Below, in pieces: positions 25,415 through 34,773 of a stretch of DNA of 64,000 bases. Location: NCBI GenBank assembly GCA_964616825.1, contig CAZTSX010000012.1:28509-92508 (forward strand). Direction: 5' to 3'. The translations under genes were made by a program, and so were the position numbers. The DNA is from QYOJ01 sp964616825. GTDB taxonomy: Bacteria > Bacteroidota > Bacteroidia > Bacteroidales > FEN-979. The first letter of the stretch is position 1. Every line of letters starts with the position of its first letter. The notes beneath the pieces were generated by a model. That model was not told the DNA's origin. It did not search any database and saw only the letters and a list, made by a program, of their open reading frames with translations.

Positions 25415-26725
25415 TTACAATTTTCCCTGGTTATAAAGATAAGATAGTTTGGCCTTGGCCAATTGAATGCGATGGATTTCATAACTCAATCGTGCTTGCC
25501 TCTCATCCGTTAACCGGGCAACATAATCACTTGAAGTGATCACGCCATTATCAAGTTGTGATGAAGCCGATTGAGAGATTTTCTTCCGCAGGGCAATGAT
25601 CTCCTGATCTTTCTCCATCACATCAAGGGCCTTTAAAACTTCTGATAGCTCTTTTTCGGATTGAATTTTCAGGGTTTTATCAAATGACTGCTGCTGGGCA
25701 AGTAGAATATTTGACTGGATATCAAGGATCTGTCTCTCATTCTTGTTTGCATTCCAGTTGAGAGGCGTCCAGCTCAACTTGAGTCCAACAATGTAATATG
25801 GTTCAAAATTATTAGAGAGCATGTTTAATGCTGGTCTTCCGATACCAGCCTGGCCGAAAGCAAAAAACTTTGGATTCCATTTTGTTGTCACCATACTTCG
25901 CATCACCTCTAGCCGGGAGCGTTGCAGGTTGAATACCTGGTTCTCCAATCGCTGATTTTGAAAATTGAAATCCGACAGGAAAGGATCGGGTAGGATTAAA
26001 TAGGTATTCTCAGAAACCTCAATGTCAATCAATTCGGAAAGCATATTGAACAGGGCAGCTCTATCTATCTGTGTCTCAGCCTCTCGTTGTTCAATCCGTA
26101 TAATCTCGGCTTCCAGTGCATCTGCTGTCGATTGCAATACAGCTCCGTATTGAATGCCAGCCTGAACCTCTTTTAGCTTTTCAGATAGCTGATCCTTGGT
26201 GCTAAGCAAAAGCTTTTCGTTTTGATTGAGCAGGATAATGGTAAAGTAGAATTGATTCACCTGTTTTTTTAGCTTATACAATTCAGCCTTGACACTGGTT
26301 TGATCTACCTGAAGATCATAATCTTCCAGCTTCTTCTGATAACTGGTTACATTTCCATCCCAGATAGCCTGGTTGATATCCAGGGTAACTTTGTACCAGT
26401 CCTTATTCAATACCGGCATCTGAAGAGGGGGGAATCCGGCCGGCAATTCGATCTCCACTTTGGTGACATCCGACTGATAAGAAGCCTGCCCGTTGATGTT
26501 GATTTGTGGCAGGTAATTTTTATTCAGGTTCTTTACCTTCAGTGTGTTACTCCCAGCCAGAAGATCCAATTGTCCGGCTAATGGATAGTTCTGCTCAACC
26601 ATCAGATAACAGTAGCTGAGGGTGAGTGTGTCTTGTGCCAGAGTGGATGCCGGCAGGACTAACATGGCTGGCAGAAGCTTCATGCAGGTCCACAAAACAG
26701 CCTTACTAATTTTCTCCTTTTTCAT
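25415..26725 (-). CDS. TolC-family outer-membrane efflux protein
   Basis: 436 residues with a signal peptide ending at STLAQ. Two long helical repeats (around 30-210 and 255-430; AKAELYKLKKQVNQFYF, QLSEKLKEVQAGIQYGAVLQ, SQLDNGVITSSDYVARLTD) are typical OEP domains; the last, GVITSSDY, is a characteristic turn. Forms the exit duct of the pump. The 5' end overlaps tetR by 20 bases. Confidence 0.88.
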   Translation of the reverse strand: MKKEKISKAVLWTCMKLLPAMLVLPASTLAQDTLTLSYCYLMVEQNYPLAGQLDLLAGSNTLKVKNLNKNYLPQININGQASYQSDVTKVEIELPAGFPPLQMPVLNKDWYKVTLDINQAIWDGNVTSYQKKLEDYDLQVDQTSVKAELYKLKKQVNQFYFTIILLNQNEKLLLSTKDQLSEKLKEVQAGIQYGAVLQSTADALEAEIIRIEQREAETQIDRAALFNMLSELIDIEVSENTYLILPDPFLSDFNFQNQRLENQVFNLQRSRLEVMRSMVTTKWNPKFFAFGQAGIGRPALNMLSNNFEPYYIVGLKLSWTPLNWNANKNERQILDIQSNILLAQQQSFDKTLKIQSEKELSEVLKALDVMEKDQEIIALRKKISQSASSQLDNGVITSSDYVARLTDERQARLSYEIHRIQLAKAKLSYLYNQGKL

Positions 26726-27329
26726 AGGCTTTCAATGTATCAATGATCAAATCGGACACCAGCTCTTTTCGTTCTTCCATAAGCTGATTATATGTTTCTT
26801 CAGGGAGTTGGAATATCTCTCTGACAAGGGGCTTGGCTATTACCGGAAAAATGCTCAAAGAGAGGATATTGAGCCAGATCTGGAAAGGATCAATATCGAC
26901 ACCATACTCTTTCCGGACCTGTGATCTCAATAGTTTCATCAGTTGAAGAGGATTGGTATCCTGTTTATCGAAGATCGCTTTGATCTGTTCCGGACGTTCA
27001 TAGATTCCGTTGATGATGAACCAGGGGATATAGGAATTCTCTGTGATGATGTTGAGGTAGCTGGAAAGGAATGCCTGGATTTTATCTTTCAATGGTTTGT
27101 CGGAGAAAAAGATCGTTGAGACCAAACGCATAATTCCGGAGAAAGCATCTTCGAAAACCGCTTCAAAAAGCTTCTCCTTGCTCCGGAAATAGTAATGAAG
27201 TAATGCTTTATTGATGCCCGCTTCATCAGCAATCTCCTGCATCCGGGCTCCTTCATATCCTTTCCGGTGGAAAACTTTTTTGGCTGCTTCCAGGATCTTT
27301 TCTTCCGTTCCCTGTGGAGAATTAACCAT
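26706..27329 (-). CDS. TetR-family repressor of the efflux operon
   Basis: 207 residues. N-terminal HTH: EEKILEAAKKVFHRKGYEGA, then MQEIADEAGINKALLHYYF and RSKEKLFEAVF, the canonical TetR pattern. The C-terminal ligand domain is all-helical. First gene of the nine-gene operon and overlapping tolC, so it probably represses its own operon and is released by the exported compound. The inverted repeat at 27331-27367 just upstream is the likely operator. Confidence 0.9.
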   Translation of the reverse strand: MVNSPQGTEEKILEAAKKVFHRKGYEGARMQEIADEAGINKALLHYYFRSKEKLFEAVFEDAFSGIMRLVSTIFFSDKPLKDKIQAFLSSYLNIITENSYIPWFIINGIYERPEQIKAIFDKQDTNPLQLMKLLRSQVRKEYGVDIDPFQIWLNILSLSIFPVIAKPLVREIFQLPEETYNQLMEERKELVSDLIIDTLKAYEKGEN

Positions 27330-27330
27330 A

Positions 27331-27367
27331 TGGTTTAACTAAATGGATTAATTAAAAAGTTTAACCA
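27331..27367. promoter_or_regulatory. Putative TetR operator
   Basis: Inverted repeat TGGTTTAACT (27331-27340) and AGTTTAACCA (27358-27367), nine of ten bases pairing, with an AT-rich centre containing ATTAATTAA. A further palindrome, AACCATATGGTT (27324-27335), spans the tetR start codon. The site lies just downstream of the predicted promoter, as expected for roadblock-type autorepression. Confidence 0.6.
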
Positions 27368-27373
27368 AAAGGT

Positions 27374-27403
27374 CAAAGATATAAAATAATTCAAACCATC
27401 AAA
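27374..27403 (-). promoter_or_regulatory. Bacteroidota-type promoter for the efflux operon
   Basis: Minus strand: TTTG (27403-27400), 18 bases, then TATCTTTG (27381-27374). It matches the TTTG / TAnnTTTG consensus of the Bacteroidota primary sigma factor. 44 bases separate the -7 box from the tetR ATG. Confidence 0.65.
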
Positions 27404-27431
27404 CTTTTTTGAAGAAATTCTCAGTTTTTTT

Positions 27432-27462
27432 TGGCATGGAGGCATAGAGGGACAAAGGCAGG
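27432..27462. repeat. Tandem 8 bp array (AGGCATAG type)
   Basis: Units TGGCATGG, AGGCATAG, AGGGACAA, AGGCAGG in register. AGGGACAA and AGGCATAA also open the array inside cysS at 8640. A looser GCGAAAA-like run follows at about 27485-27508. The 231-base gap 27330-27560 holds only these, the promoter and the operator. Confidence 0.65.
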
Positions 27463-27560
27463 AATAAACCTTTTTATTCAAATTGCGAAAAGCGAAAAAC
27501 AAAAAGCGATTATTGATGAACGGTTAAGACATATATGGCAATGTATGGCAATAATTGCAA

Positions 27561-29210
27561 TTACCTCGGGATCTTTATCTTCTGACCCGGCCTGAGCCTG
27601 TTAGCATTTTTTAGCTTATTCAACTTTTTAATTGCATTGACTGTGCAATCATATTTTTGTGCCAGATCCCATAAGTTATCCCCGGATTTAATTGTATAGG
27701 TGAAGTACGCTGACTTGCCGGATGAAGATGATCCGGAGGACCTTGAGTTGGAGATCTTCAATTTCTGTCCAGGGTAGATGGTAGATCTGGAAAGGTTATT
27801 CCAACTCTTCAATTGCTTAACGGAACAACCATATTTGCCGGCAATCAGCCCGAGATTTTCACCACGTCTTACTTTATGGTAGGCAGGTGCTGGTTTCGGT
27901 GAGGAGGTATTGCTTGCATATGTTTTGCCGGATGCTGGCCTGGTTCCTGAACCGTTATAGACAACCAGGCGTTGCCTGGGATGAATGGTGTTGGAACGGA
28001 GATTATTCATCCGCTTCAATTGCGAAACCGACATCCGGTATCTCTGTGCGATACTACCCAGGTTGTCACCACGTTTGACGATATAATACCTGGTTGTTCG
28101 CTTGCTCTCTTCCACAATCTTTTCAAGGGAATCACGCTTCAATGCCTGCTTTGTTTTGTAGGCATAAATATTTTTTTCATTCATGATAAAATCGCCCACA
28201 TCTTTTTTTCGTAAACGCAGAAAATATAAATTATCAGCCGATGCCGGAATGATACCCTGTTTGTATGCCGGGTTAAGAAAAGTAATCTCATCTTTCGAAA
28301 TAGAGAGCATTTCAGAGATCTGTCCGAATGTGAGGATATCCCGGATGGTGACTGTATCGATCTCGTAATGCAAAACGGTTGGTTCTACCGGGCGGATCTT
28401 ATAGGCATCAGCATGTATCATCACATAGCTGGCAGCAATGAATGCAGGAACATACGACCGGGTCTCTCTTGGTAAAAAGGGATAGATCACCCAGAAATTC
28501 TTATGTCCGCCTGATCGCCGGATAGCCTTATTGACATTGCCCGCTCCCGAGTTATAAGCAGCCAGGGCCAATGACCAGTTTCCATAAATGTCGTACAGGT
28601 CCTTCAGGTGTTCGCAAGCGGCGATGGTTGATTTGTAAGGATCGAACCGGTCATCCACCAACGATGTAACCTTCAATCCATAGACCTTCCCGGTTCCATA
28701 CATAAACTGCCACAATCCTTTGGCTCCGGCCCTGGAATTGGCAGTTGGATTCAATGCCGATTCAATGACCGCAAGGTATTTCAACTCCAACGGCATGTTG
28801 CGTTGGTCAAGTTGTTCTTCAAATAAGGGGAAATAGAGCTCTGCCAGCCCCAGAATGCGACCGGTTAACTCTCTTTTTTTAATGGCATAGAGATCGATAA
28901 ATTGCTTCACCCGGTCGTTGTAAATATACTCAAATGGCGTCTGGTCATTCATCGATAGGATTCTGGCTTTGATTACCGAATCAGGAAAATGTGGGCTTGA
29001 TGTGTGCGAATAATCCTTGATAGTGCTGTGCTTACCAAATCCGTTACCTTCAAAGATAGTCAGCAGTGAAAGACTGTCCAGCATAGCTGCAACCGGATCA
29101 TCTTCAACAAAGGCAACCTGAGAAGTGGTATCTGTAGAAGCGGTATCCTGTGCTTTAAGGATGACCGGAATAAGCAAAAGAACGATAAGCAAATATCCGA
29201 GTTGTTTCAT
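27561..29210 (-). CDS. MltD-like lytic transglycosylase with three LysM domains
   Basis: 549 residues from the ATG at 29210 (MKQLGYLLIVLLLIPVILKAQ), a signal peptide; the in-frame extension upstream is ignored. The SLT (GH23) domain has its catalytic glutamate near residue 152 in AVIESALNP, followed by GAKGLWQFMYGTGKVYGL and ALAAYNSGAGNV. Three C-terminal LysM repeats begin YYIVKRGDNLGSIA, YHKVRRGENLGLIA and FTYTIKSGDNLWDLA. Cuts peptidoglycan glycan strands in the periplasm for remodelling or daughter-cell separation. Confidence 0.92.
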   Translation of the reverse strand: MKQLGYLLIVLLLIPVILKAQDTASTDTTSQVAFVEDDPVAAMLDSLSLLTIFEGNGFGKHSTIKDYSHTSSPHFPDSVIKARILSMNDQTPFEYIYNDRVKQFIDLYAIKKRELTGRILGLAELYFPLFEEQLDQRNMPLELKYLAVIESALNPTANSRAGAKGLWQFMYGTGKVYGLKVTSLVDDRFDPYKSTIAACEHLKDLYDIYGNWSLALAAYNSGAGNVNKAIRRSGGHKNFWVIYPFLPRETRSYVPAFIAASYVMIHADAYKIRPVEPTVLHYEIDTVTIRDILTFGQISEMLSISKDEITFLNPAYKQGIIPASADNLYFLRLRKKDVGDFIMNEKNIYAYKTKQALKRDSLEKIVEESKRTTRYYIVKRGDNLGSIAQRYRMSVSQLKRMNNLRSNTIHPRQRLVVYNGSGTRPASGKTYASNTSSPKPAPAYHKVRRGENLGLIAGKYGCSVKQLKSWNNLSRSTIYPGQKLKISNSRSSGSSSSGKSAYFTYTIKSGDNLWDLAQKYDCTVNAIKKLNKLKNANRLRPGQKIKIPR

Positions 29211-29381
29211 CAGTGATAGCGATTTTCGTGAATCTAATATGCCAGGTTGCTGCAAAAATAGACGAATCAGGTCTCTTTCGGCGGGTCTTTTCAAATTTTG
29301 ATTAACAACGTGATGTTAATTAATCTGTGCTTCAATGAAACGTAGAAGATGATGAAAAAGTGCGTTAGAGAGCTACCAATA

Positions 29382-30236
29382 TCAGGTGTATTCAACGTGA
29401 ATTGTAACCTCGATAAAATCAACTGATTTTTTAATGTCAACTTCGATAGCATCACAGAAATCATGGGCCTCCTTGACCGTCATCTCCCTGGGAACATTCA
29501 GATGGAAATCAACATACTTGTATGTTCCAGCTCTTCGGGTACGAAAGTGATGATAGGTAAATTTTTCCGAACATTTTGCGTCCACGATCTGTTTGATGAT
29601 CCTGACTTCATTTTCTGATAAGGCCGTGTCAAGCAACGGACCATATGCTCTTCGAAACAACATGAAAGACTCTTTCAGGATTAGCAAAGCGACCAGGATC
29701 GCGATGATCGGGTCAAGCAGATGAAATCCAGTAAACCAGATCAGGAGCAAACCAACCGCTACCCCCAGAGATGTATAGATATCTGTTTTTAGATGCAGGG
29801 CATCGGCTTCAAGAGCGATCGAGTCGGTCTCTTTAGCTACTTTATAAAGCTTTCTGGAGACAAAGAAGTTAACGGTCGCTGATATCATCATAACGATAAA
29901 ACCGATTTGCAAGGATTCGATTTCTCCAGGGTGCATCAGTTTTTTTATCGCCGCATAAATGATCCAGAATGCAGCCCCAAATATTAAAATTGCCTCTATT
30001 ACGCCACTGATGTTCTCAAATTTTCCGTGACCGTAAGGGTGCTTTGAATCAGCAGGCCGGTCCGAGATCCTGACAGAAAAGAATGCGATCACGGCAGCCA
30101 GGAGATCCATGAATGAATGGATCGCTTCCGAGATGATGCTGACTGACCCGCTGATGAGCCCTGCCGCCAATTTCAAAACAATTAAAACTGAATTGGAGAT
30201 GATAGAGAGACGCGCAACAGCAATTTTCTTATTCAT
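29382..30236 (-). CDS. Cation diffusion facilitator (CDF) metal exporter
   Basis: 284 residues, six predicted membrane helices and a cytoplasmic C-terminal domain. Metal site residues are H40/D44 in SEAIHSFMD and H148/D152 in DALHLKTD; the His-Asp/His-Asp set is the zinc-type arrangement. The C-terminal domain includes FTYHHFRTRRAG and YVDFHLNVP, typical metal-binding text. Exports Zn2+ (or Fe2+/Mn2+) in exchange for protons. A TAACTTTG box sits at 30260-30253. Confidence 0.9.
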   Translation of the reverse strand: MNKKIAVARLSIISNSVLIVLKLAAGLISGSVSIISEAIHSFMDLLAAVIAFFSVRISDRPADSKHPYGHGKFENISGVIEAILIFGAAFWIIYAAIKKLMHPGEIESLQIGFIVMMISATVNFFVSRKLYKVAKETDSIALEADALHLKTDIYTSLGVAVGLLLIWFTGFHLLDPIIAILVALLILKESFMLFRRAYGPLLDTALSENEVRIIKQIVDAKCSEKFTYHHFRTRRAGTYKYVDFHLNVPREMTVKEAHDFCDAIEVDIKKSVDFIEVTIHVEYT

Positions 30237-30353
30237 GGATCATGCTTTCACACAAAGTTAAAGGCTTTTTACCAGAAGTGAAAAAAAATCCTGAAGAAGT
30301 TATTACCAGAAAAAGAGCAGTTAACCAACCAGTTAAGTGATTAGATGTATCGT

Positions 30354-30383
30354 TTTGAATATCCTTCGAAACCCTTATCTTTG
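30354..30383 (+). promoter_or_regulatory. Bacteroidota-type promoter of the deiminase gene
   Basis: TTTG (30354-30357), 18 bases, TATCTTTG (30376-30383): the same geometry as the tetR promoter. The ATG follows 30 bases later, leaving a very short leader. Confidence 0.65.
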
Positions 30384-30413
30384 CGGTGATTATCACCAAA
30401 CCATCCTGTCATC

Positions 30414-32489
30414 ATGATGAAACTATATCCCGTCAGAGCAACACTGTCGACTGTTATTTTTGCATCTCTTATCCTCTTTTTAGCAATTCCCTTAACATCA
30501 ATTGCGCAGACTAAGCAAGAAACTCTTCAAAAACTCACGCACTGGTTAACACCGGAGGAGATGACCCGGTTAGATGAGATTGGCATGTATTTTGTCGAGA
30601 CAGATCCGCCTGCCTCTCCAATCAGGAATGTAGCGGAATTTGATCACATGCAGGGAGTCCTGATTCGTTATCCCTTTGGGATTCCGTTTGCTCTGATTAA
30701 AGAGATGGCTGATGATATTATGGTCACGGCCATTGTGAGTAGTACCGGCCAGCAAAATTCAGTGCTAAATCAATATATCTCGAATGGCGTAGATACCAGT
30801 AATTGTAACTTTTTAATAGCCGGAACCAATTCACATTGGACCCGGGATTACGGCCCCTGGTTTGAATCTGACAGTGCTAACCAGATAGGCATTGTGGATT
30901 TTCCCTACAATCGTCCCCGACCACTGGATGATGAAATCCCGAAAGAGGTAGCCAATATGCTGGGAATCCCATGGTTTGGGATGAGGCTGGAACATACCGG
31001 AGGCAACTATATGACGGACGGATATGGAATTGCTGCGTCAACCACAATTGTATGGACTGAGAATCCCATGCTGACGCATGAGCAGGTAGCGGAAAAAGTG
31101 CATGATTACCTTGGAATTAACACGTACCATGTGAGGCCGGATCCCAATGGTACCTATATTGATCACATCGACTGCTGGGCGAAATTTCTGGCCCCAGATA
31201 AAATTCTTGTCCGGGAAGTGCCTACATACCATCCACGATACAACCAGATAGAAGCAGCAGCAGCCTATTGGGCTGCTGAAACTTGTGCGTATGGATATAA
31301 TTATCAGGTTTTCCGTGTGAATACACCAGGAAATCAACCGTATACAAATTCGTTGATCCTTAACAAAAAAGTGTTGGTTCCCATCATGAATAGCACATGG
31401 GACGATAGTGCACTTGTTAGATATGAAGAGGCGATGCCAGGATATGAGGTAATTGGCTTTATCGGGAAATCTTCCGCACCCTGGGAGTCAACAGACGCGT
31501 TGCATTGCCGGGCCAAAGGGATCGCCGATGTGGGATTACTCTACATCCGGCACTATCCTCTTTTCGGTAACCATCCCTGTGAAGAGGATTATACCATCGA
31601 TGCCGAGTTGATAGTTTGCAGTGATACCACTGTTATCAATGATTCCATTCTCATTCACTACCGGGTGAATAACGGTCCGTGGATAATCGTTAATATGGGG
31701 AATACTTCGGAGAGCTTATTTTCCGGCATTATTCCAAAACAACCCGGGGAAAATGTCATCGAGTACTACCTGACTGCAGCCGATCATTCAGGTCGACACG
31801 CCAATGCGCCCTACATCGGGGAACCTGATCCGTTTCAATTCAATACGATCTATACCAACATCACGGCTATACCGGATACCTTGAAATTCAATACACCGGA
31901 GGAGTGTCTGGAGGGGAAGGTAACCGTTCTGAACAATTTCACCAATACAATAGTCACTGTCACAGATATCCAGGAGGAGGGCTTTAATCCGGCTTTTTCC
32001 TGGCACATTGAAACGGTTCCGGTAACTCCTTACTCACTGAATCCGAATGATACGACAGAACTTCGAGTCAGGGTAGATCTTCCCCTGCTCGACCAATTTA
32101 CCGGATATGCACTGGATACCCTGGAGGTTACCTCTTCCGTGGGGACAGTTCGGGTGATCATTGCTGTGAATGACAGCCTTCTCACCGGAAATCAAGAACT
32201 CCTGGCCGGAATCTCAGGCCGGTTAGGTCAGAACTATCCCAACCCGGTGATGAAATCAACCATCATTCCGTTTACAATTATTCAACCCGACCATGTAACC
32301 ATCGACGTGTTTGATGTCCGCGGGAAACGAGTAGCGTCATTGGCAGATGCTTTCATGCAGGCCGGAAACCATGCAATAACGTGGAATGGTGTAGATCAAT
32401 CAGGACGAAAAGTTCCGGGTGGGATTTACATATATACTATGAGGACTACGAACAAAATCCAATCCAGACGGATGGTCCTTATTCAGTAA
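30414..32489 (+). CDS. Secreted peptidylarginine deiminase (PPAD-like) with T9SS sorting domain
   Basis: 691 residues: signal peptide (to SIAQ, ~32), deiminase domain (~60-385), Ig-like modules (~400-600), and a C-terminal FlgD-like/T9SS type A domain (YPNPVMKSTIIPF ... GGIYIYTM). Active-site residues are D145 (TRDYGPW), H251 and D253 (DHIDCW), N312 (PYTNSL) and C365 (ALHCRAKG). R167 and R169 (YNRPRP) and Y248 match, by spacing from the first aspartate, R152, R154 and Y233 of Porphyromonas gingivalis PPAD. Those residues bind the carboxylate of a C-terminal arginine. Converts arginine to citrulline; agmatine deiminase is the alternative but would not be expected to keep this arginine pair or the export domain. 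Has its own promoter; its 3' end overlaps lysS by 11 bases. Confidence 0.88.
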   Translation: MMKLYPVRATLSTVIFASLILFLAIPLTSIAQTKQETLQKLTHWLTPEEMTRLDEIGMYFVETDPPASPIRNVAEFDHMQGVLIRYPFGIPFALIKEMADDIMVTAIVSSTGQQNSVLNQYISNGVDTSNCNFLIAGTNSHWTRDYGPWFESDSANQIGIVDFPYNRPRPLDDEIPKEVANMLGIPWFGMRLEHTGGNYMTDGYGIAASTTIVWTENPMLTHEQVAEKVHDYLGINTYHVRPDPNGTYIDHIDCWAKFLAPDKILVREVPTYHPRYNQIEAAAAYWAAETCAYGYNYQVFRVNTPGNQPYTNSLILNKKVLVPIMNSTWDDSALVRYEEAMPGYEVIGFIGKSSAPWESTDALHCRAKGIADVGLLYIRHYPLFGNHPCEEDYTIDAELIVCSDTTVINDSILIHYRVNNGPWIIVNMGNTSESLFSGIIPKQPGENVIEYYLTAADHSGRHANAPYIGEPDPFQFNTIYTNITAIPDTLKFNTPEECLEGKVTVLNNFTNTIVTVTDIQEEGFNPAFSWHIETVPVTPYSLNPNDTTELRVRVDLPLLDQFTGYALDTLEVTSSVGTVRVIIAVNDSLLTGNQELLAGISGRLGQNYPNPVMKSTIIPFTIIQPDHVTIDVFDVRGKRVASLADAFMQAGNHAITWNGVDQSGRKVPGGIYIYTMRTTNKIQSRRMVLIQ

Positions 32490-34002
32490 CAATTCGCTTT
32501 TCAGGCCGCATTTGCGGGAAAAACAATACATCCTGGATAGATGACTGGTTGGCCATGATCATCGCCAGCCGGTCGATACCAACTCCCAGTCCTGCGGTAG
32601 GAGGCATCCCATATTCCAATGCTTTCAGGAAATCTTCATCCAGCATCATCGATTCACTATCCCCGCGTTTCCCGAGCTCAAGTTGAGCTTCGAACCGCTC
32701 ACGTTGATCGATCGGATCATTCAATTCCGAAAATGCATTGCATAACTCTTTTCCGTTGCAGATCGCCTCAAACCGTTCGGCAAGCCCCTCTTCATTGCGG
32801 TGCTTTTTTGCCAATGGAGACATTTCGACAGGATAATCTGTTATGAATGTCGGTTGGATCAGGTTGGGTTCGCATTTTTCACCAAAAATCTCATCAATGA
32901 TCTTTCCTTTAGCCATGCTTGGATCAATAGATACATTTAGCTGTTTGGCCGTTTCTCGTAACGCCTCTTCATCCATTTCAGAGATATCTGTCCCGGTGAA
33001 TTGCTGAATGATTTCATACATGGTGAATCGCTTCCAGGGGCGCTTGAAGTCGATCAGTTGATCACCTACCTGTACTTCTGTCTTGCCATGCAGATCCACG
33101 GCAATCCCTTCTATCATCTCCTCCACCAGTTCCATCATCCACTGGTAGTCTTTATATGCTACATAGAGCTCCATCTGTGTAAACTCCGGGTTATGATAGC
33201 GGTCCATCCCTTCATTCCGGAAGTCTTTACCAAACTCATAAACTCCCGGATATCCGCCTACGATCAGCTTTTTCAAGTAAAGCTCATTAGCAATCCTGAG
33301 ATAGAGGATCATATCCAGAGAGTTGTGGTGGGTTTTAAAAGGCCTGGCTGCAGCGCCTCCATAAAGTGGCTGAAGAACCGGGGTCTCCACCTCCAGGTAG
33401 TTTTTGGAGTCAAGAAAACTGCGCATCGAATTGATCAGTTGTGCCCGTTTGATAAAGACCTCGCGGACAGGAGGATTTACGATCAGATCGACATAGCGTT
33501 GCCGGTACCTCAGCTCAGGATCCGTAAAGGCATCATAAACGGTATCTTCTTTCTCCTTAACGATGGGAAGTGGTCTGAGTGATTTACAAAGGAGTTTCAG
33601 AGATGTCACATGGATGGTGATCTCACCCATCTTGGTGATAAATACAAATCCGGTAACTCCAATGATATCTCCAATATCGAGATGTCTTTTAAAAATTATG
33701 TTATAAAGGGTTTTATCCTCATCCGGACAGATTTCATCACGTCTGAGGTAGATCTGGATCCGCCCTGTTTCATCTTGTATCTCAGCAAAAGATGCAGCTC
33801 CCATTATTCGCCGGCTCATAATCCGCCCGGCGATACTAATATTCTGATATAAGGCATTGTTGTCTGGAAAATTCTGTTTGATCTCTGCCGAGGTAATATT
33901 TACTTCAAAGCTTTCCGGAGGAAAGGGATTGATTCCAAGCTTAACCAGCTCTTGTAATGAATCTCTTCGGGTTTGTTCCTGTTCTGACAGCGAATGTTCC
34001 AT
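32479..34002 (-). CDS. lysS: Lysyl-tRNA synthetase (class II)
   Basis: 507 residues from the ATG at 34002 (MEHSLSEQEQTRRDSL), preferred over the upstream in-frame start. OB-fold anticodon domain (ISIAGRIMSRRIMG, AEIQDETGRIQIYL), class II motif 2 (FGKDFRNEGMDRYHNPEFTQ) and motif 3 (GLGVGIDRLAMIM). The 3' end overlaps the convergent deiminase gene by 11 bases. A TATCTTTG box (34025-34018) lies 16 bases before the ATG. recO is 45 bases upstream on the same strand. Confidence 0.95.
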   Translation of the reverse strand: MEHSLSEQEQTRRDSLQELVKLGINPFPPESFEVNITSAEIKQNFPDNNALYQNISIAGRIMSRRIMGAASFAEIQDETGRIQIYLRRDEICPDEDKTLYNIIFKRHLDIGDIIGVTGFVFITKMGEITIHVTSLKLLCKSLRPLPIVKEKEDTVYDAFTDPELRYRQRYVDLIVNPPVREVFIKRAQLINSMRSFLDSKNYLEVETPVLQPLYGGAAARPFKTHHNSLDMILYLRIANELYLKKLIVGGYPGVYEFGKDFRNEGMDRYHNPEFTQMELYVAYKDYQWMMELVEEMIEGIAVDLHGKTEVQVGDQLIDFKRPWKRFTMYEIIQQFTGTDISEMDEEALRETAKQLNVSIDPSMAKGKIIDEIFGEKCEPNLIQPTFITDYPVEMSPLAKKHRNEEGLAERFEAICNGKELCNAFSELNDPIDQRERFEAQLELGKRGDSESMMLDEDFLKALEYGMPPTAGLGVGIDRLAMIMANQSSIQDVLFFPQMRPEKRIVTE

Positions 34003-34047
34003 GGCAAAGAATTTACGCAAAGATACGGAAAAGAGGGAATCAACGTA

Positions 34048-34773
34048 TCATGCCAGGACTGTATGCAAGACCTCATGCGAACGGAACGTAATCCGGCCAG
34101 GAAGGTGAGATTGATAGTAGACAAGGATCTTGTCAAGTAGTGGATTTCGTATTTTGGCGGGGATGTTAAGCAGGGAGAGTTGATCCAGGTCGGTTTTCAT
34201 CAAACGGAAAAGCCAGGCACTCTGGGTTTCATCCATACAGTCATCGGGAGAGTTGAAAACGGATTGAAACGAGCCTTCCCGAAGATGAAAGAAACGATTA
34301 TATTCACTCCGGTTTTGTTGGGGTTGAAAGCCCAGATACCGGCATAATTTAACAGCAAACAGAAGGTGGAAACTTGAAAAAGGCTCTTCAATGGTTTCCA
34401 GCAGAAGGAGCGAATGCCATAAAAACTCGAACAACGCATTATTTGGCTCCTCTTCCCGGATCGATTTATAGATCAATTCGGCAAGAAACAGGACAATAGA
34501 ACTTTTTCGGATATCTGATGGGACTGAGTGAAAATGGGCTGCCAGCTTCACCTCCTTAATCGAATGTAACGTTGATTTTTCCTTGTGGTATACAACCAGG
34601 TCAAGAAGGGTCAACGGCTGGAATAGAACAGGCCTGATCTTTGATTTCGGACTTCGTGCACCTTTTAACAGGTATGACTGTAGGCCGAACGTCTCCGTAT
34701 AGGCTTTTACGATTAAACTGGTTTCCGAATACTTGATGGAATGGAGAATAATCCCCCGGGTTTTATACAACAT
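34048..34773 (-). CDS. recO: DNA repair protein RecO
   Basis: 241 residues. N-terminal OB-fold (TRGIILHSIKYSETSLIVKA, YTETFGLQSYLLKGAR, SPKSKIRPVLFQPLTLL), then an all-helical C-terminal domain. Loads RecA on SSB-coated DNA with RecR. I see no zinc-finger cysteine set. The ATG shares one base with the porZ stop (TGATG), so the genes are translationally coupled. Confidence 0.88.
   Translation of the reverse strand: MLYKTRGIILHSIKYSETSLIVKAYTETFGLQSYLLKGARSPKSKIRPVLFQPLTLLDLVVYHKEKSTLHSIKEVKLAAHFHSVPSDIRKSSIVLFLAELIYKSIREEEPNNALFEFLWHSLLLLETIEEPFSSFHLLFAVKLCRYLGFQPQQNRSEYNRFFHLREGSFQSVFNSPDDCMDETQSAWLFRLMKTDLDQLSLLNIPAKIRNPLLDKILVYYQSHLPGRITFRSHEVLHTVLA

Noticed and set aside
33001..33582. 193-residue plus-strand open frame
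   Set aside because: Antisense shadow of lysS.
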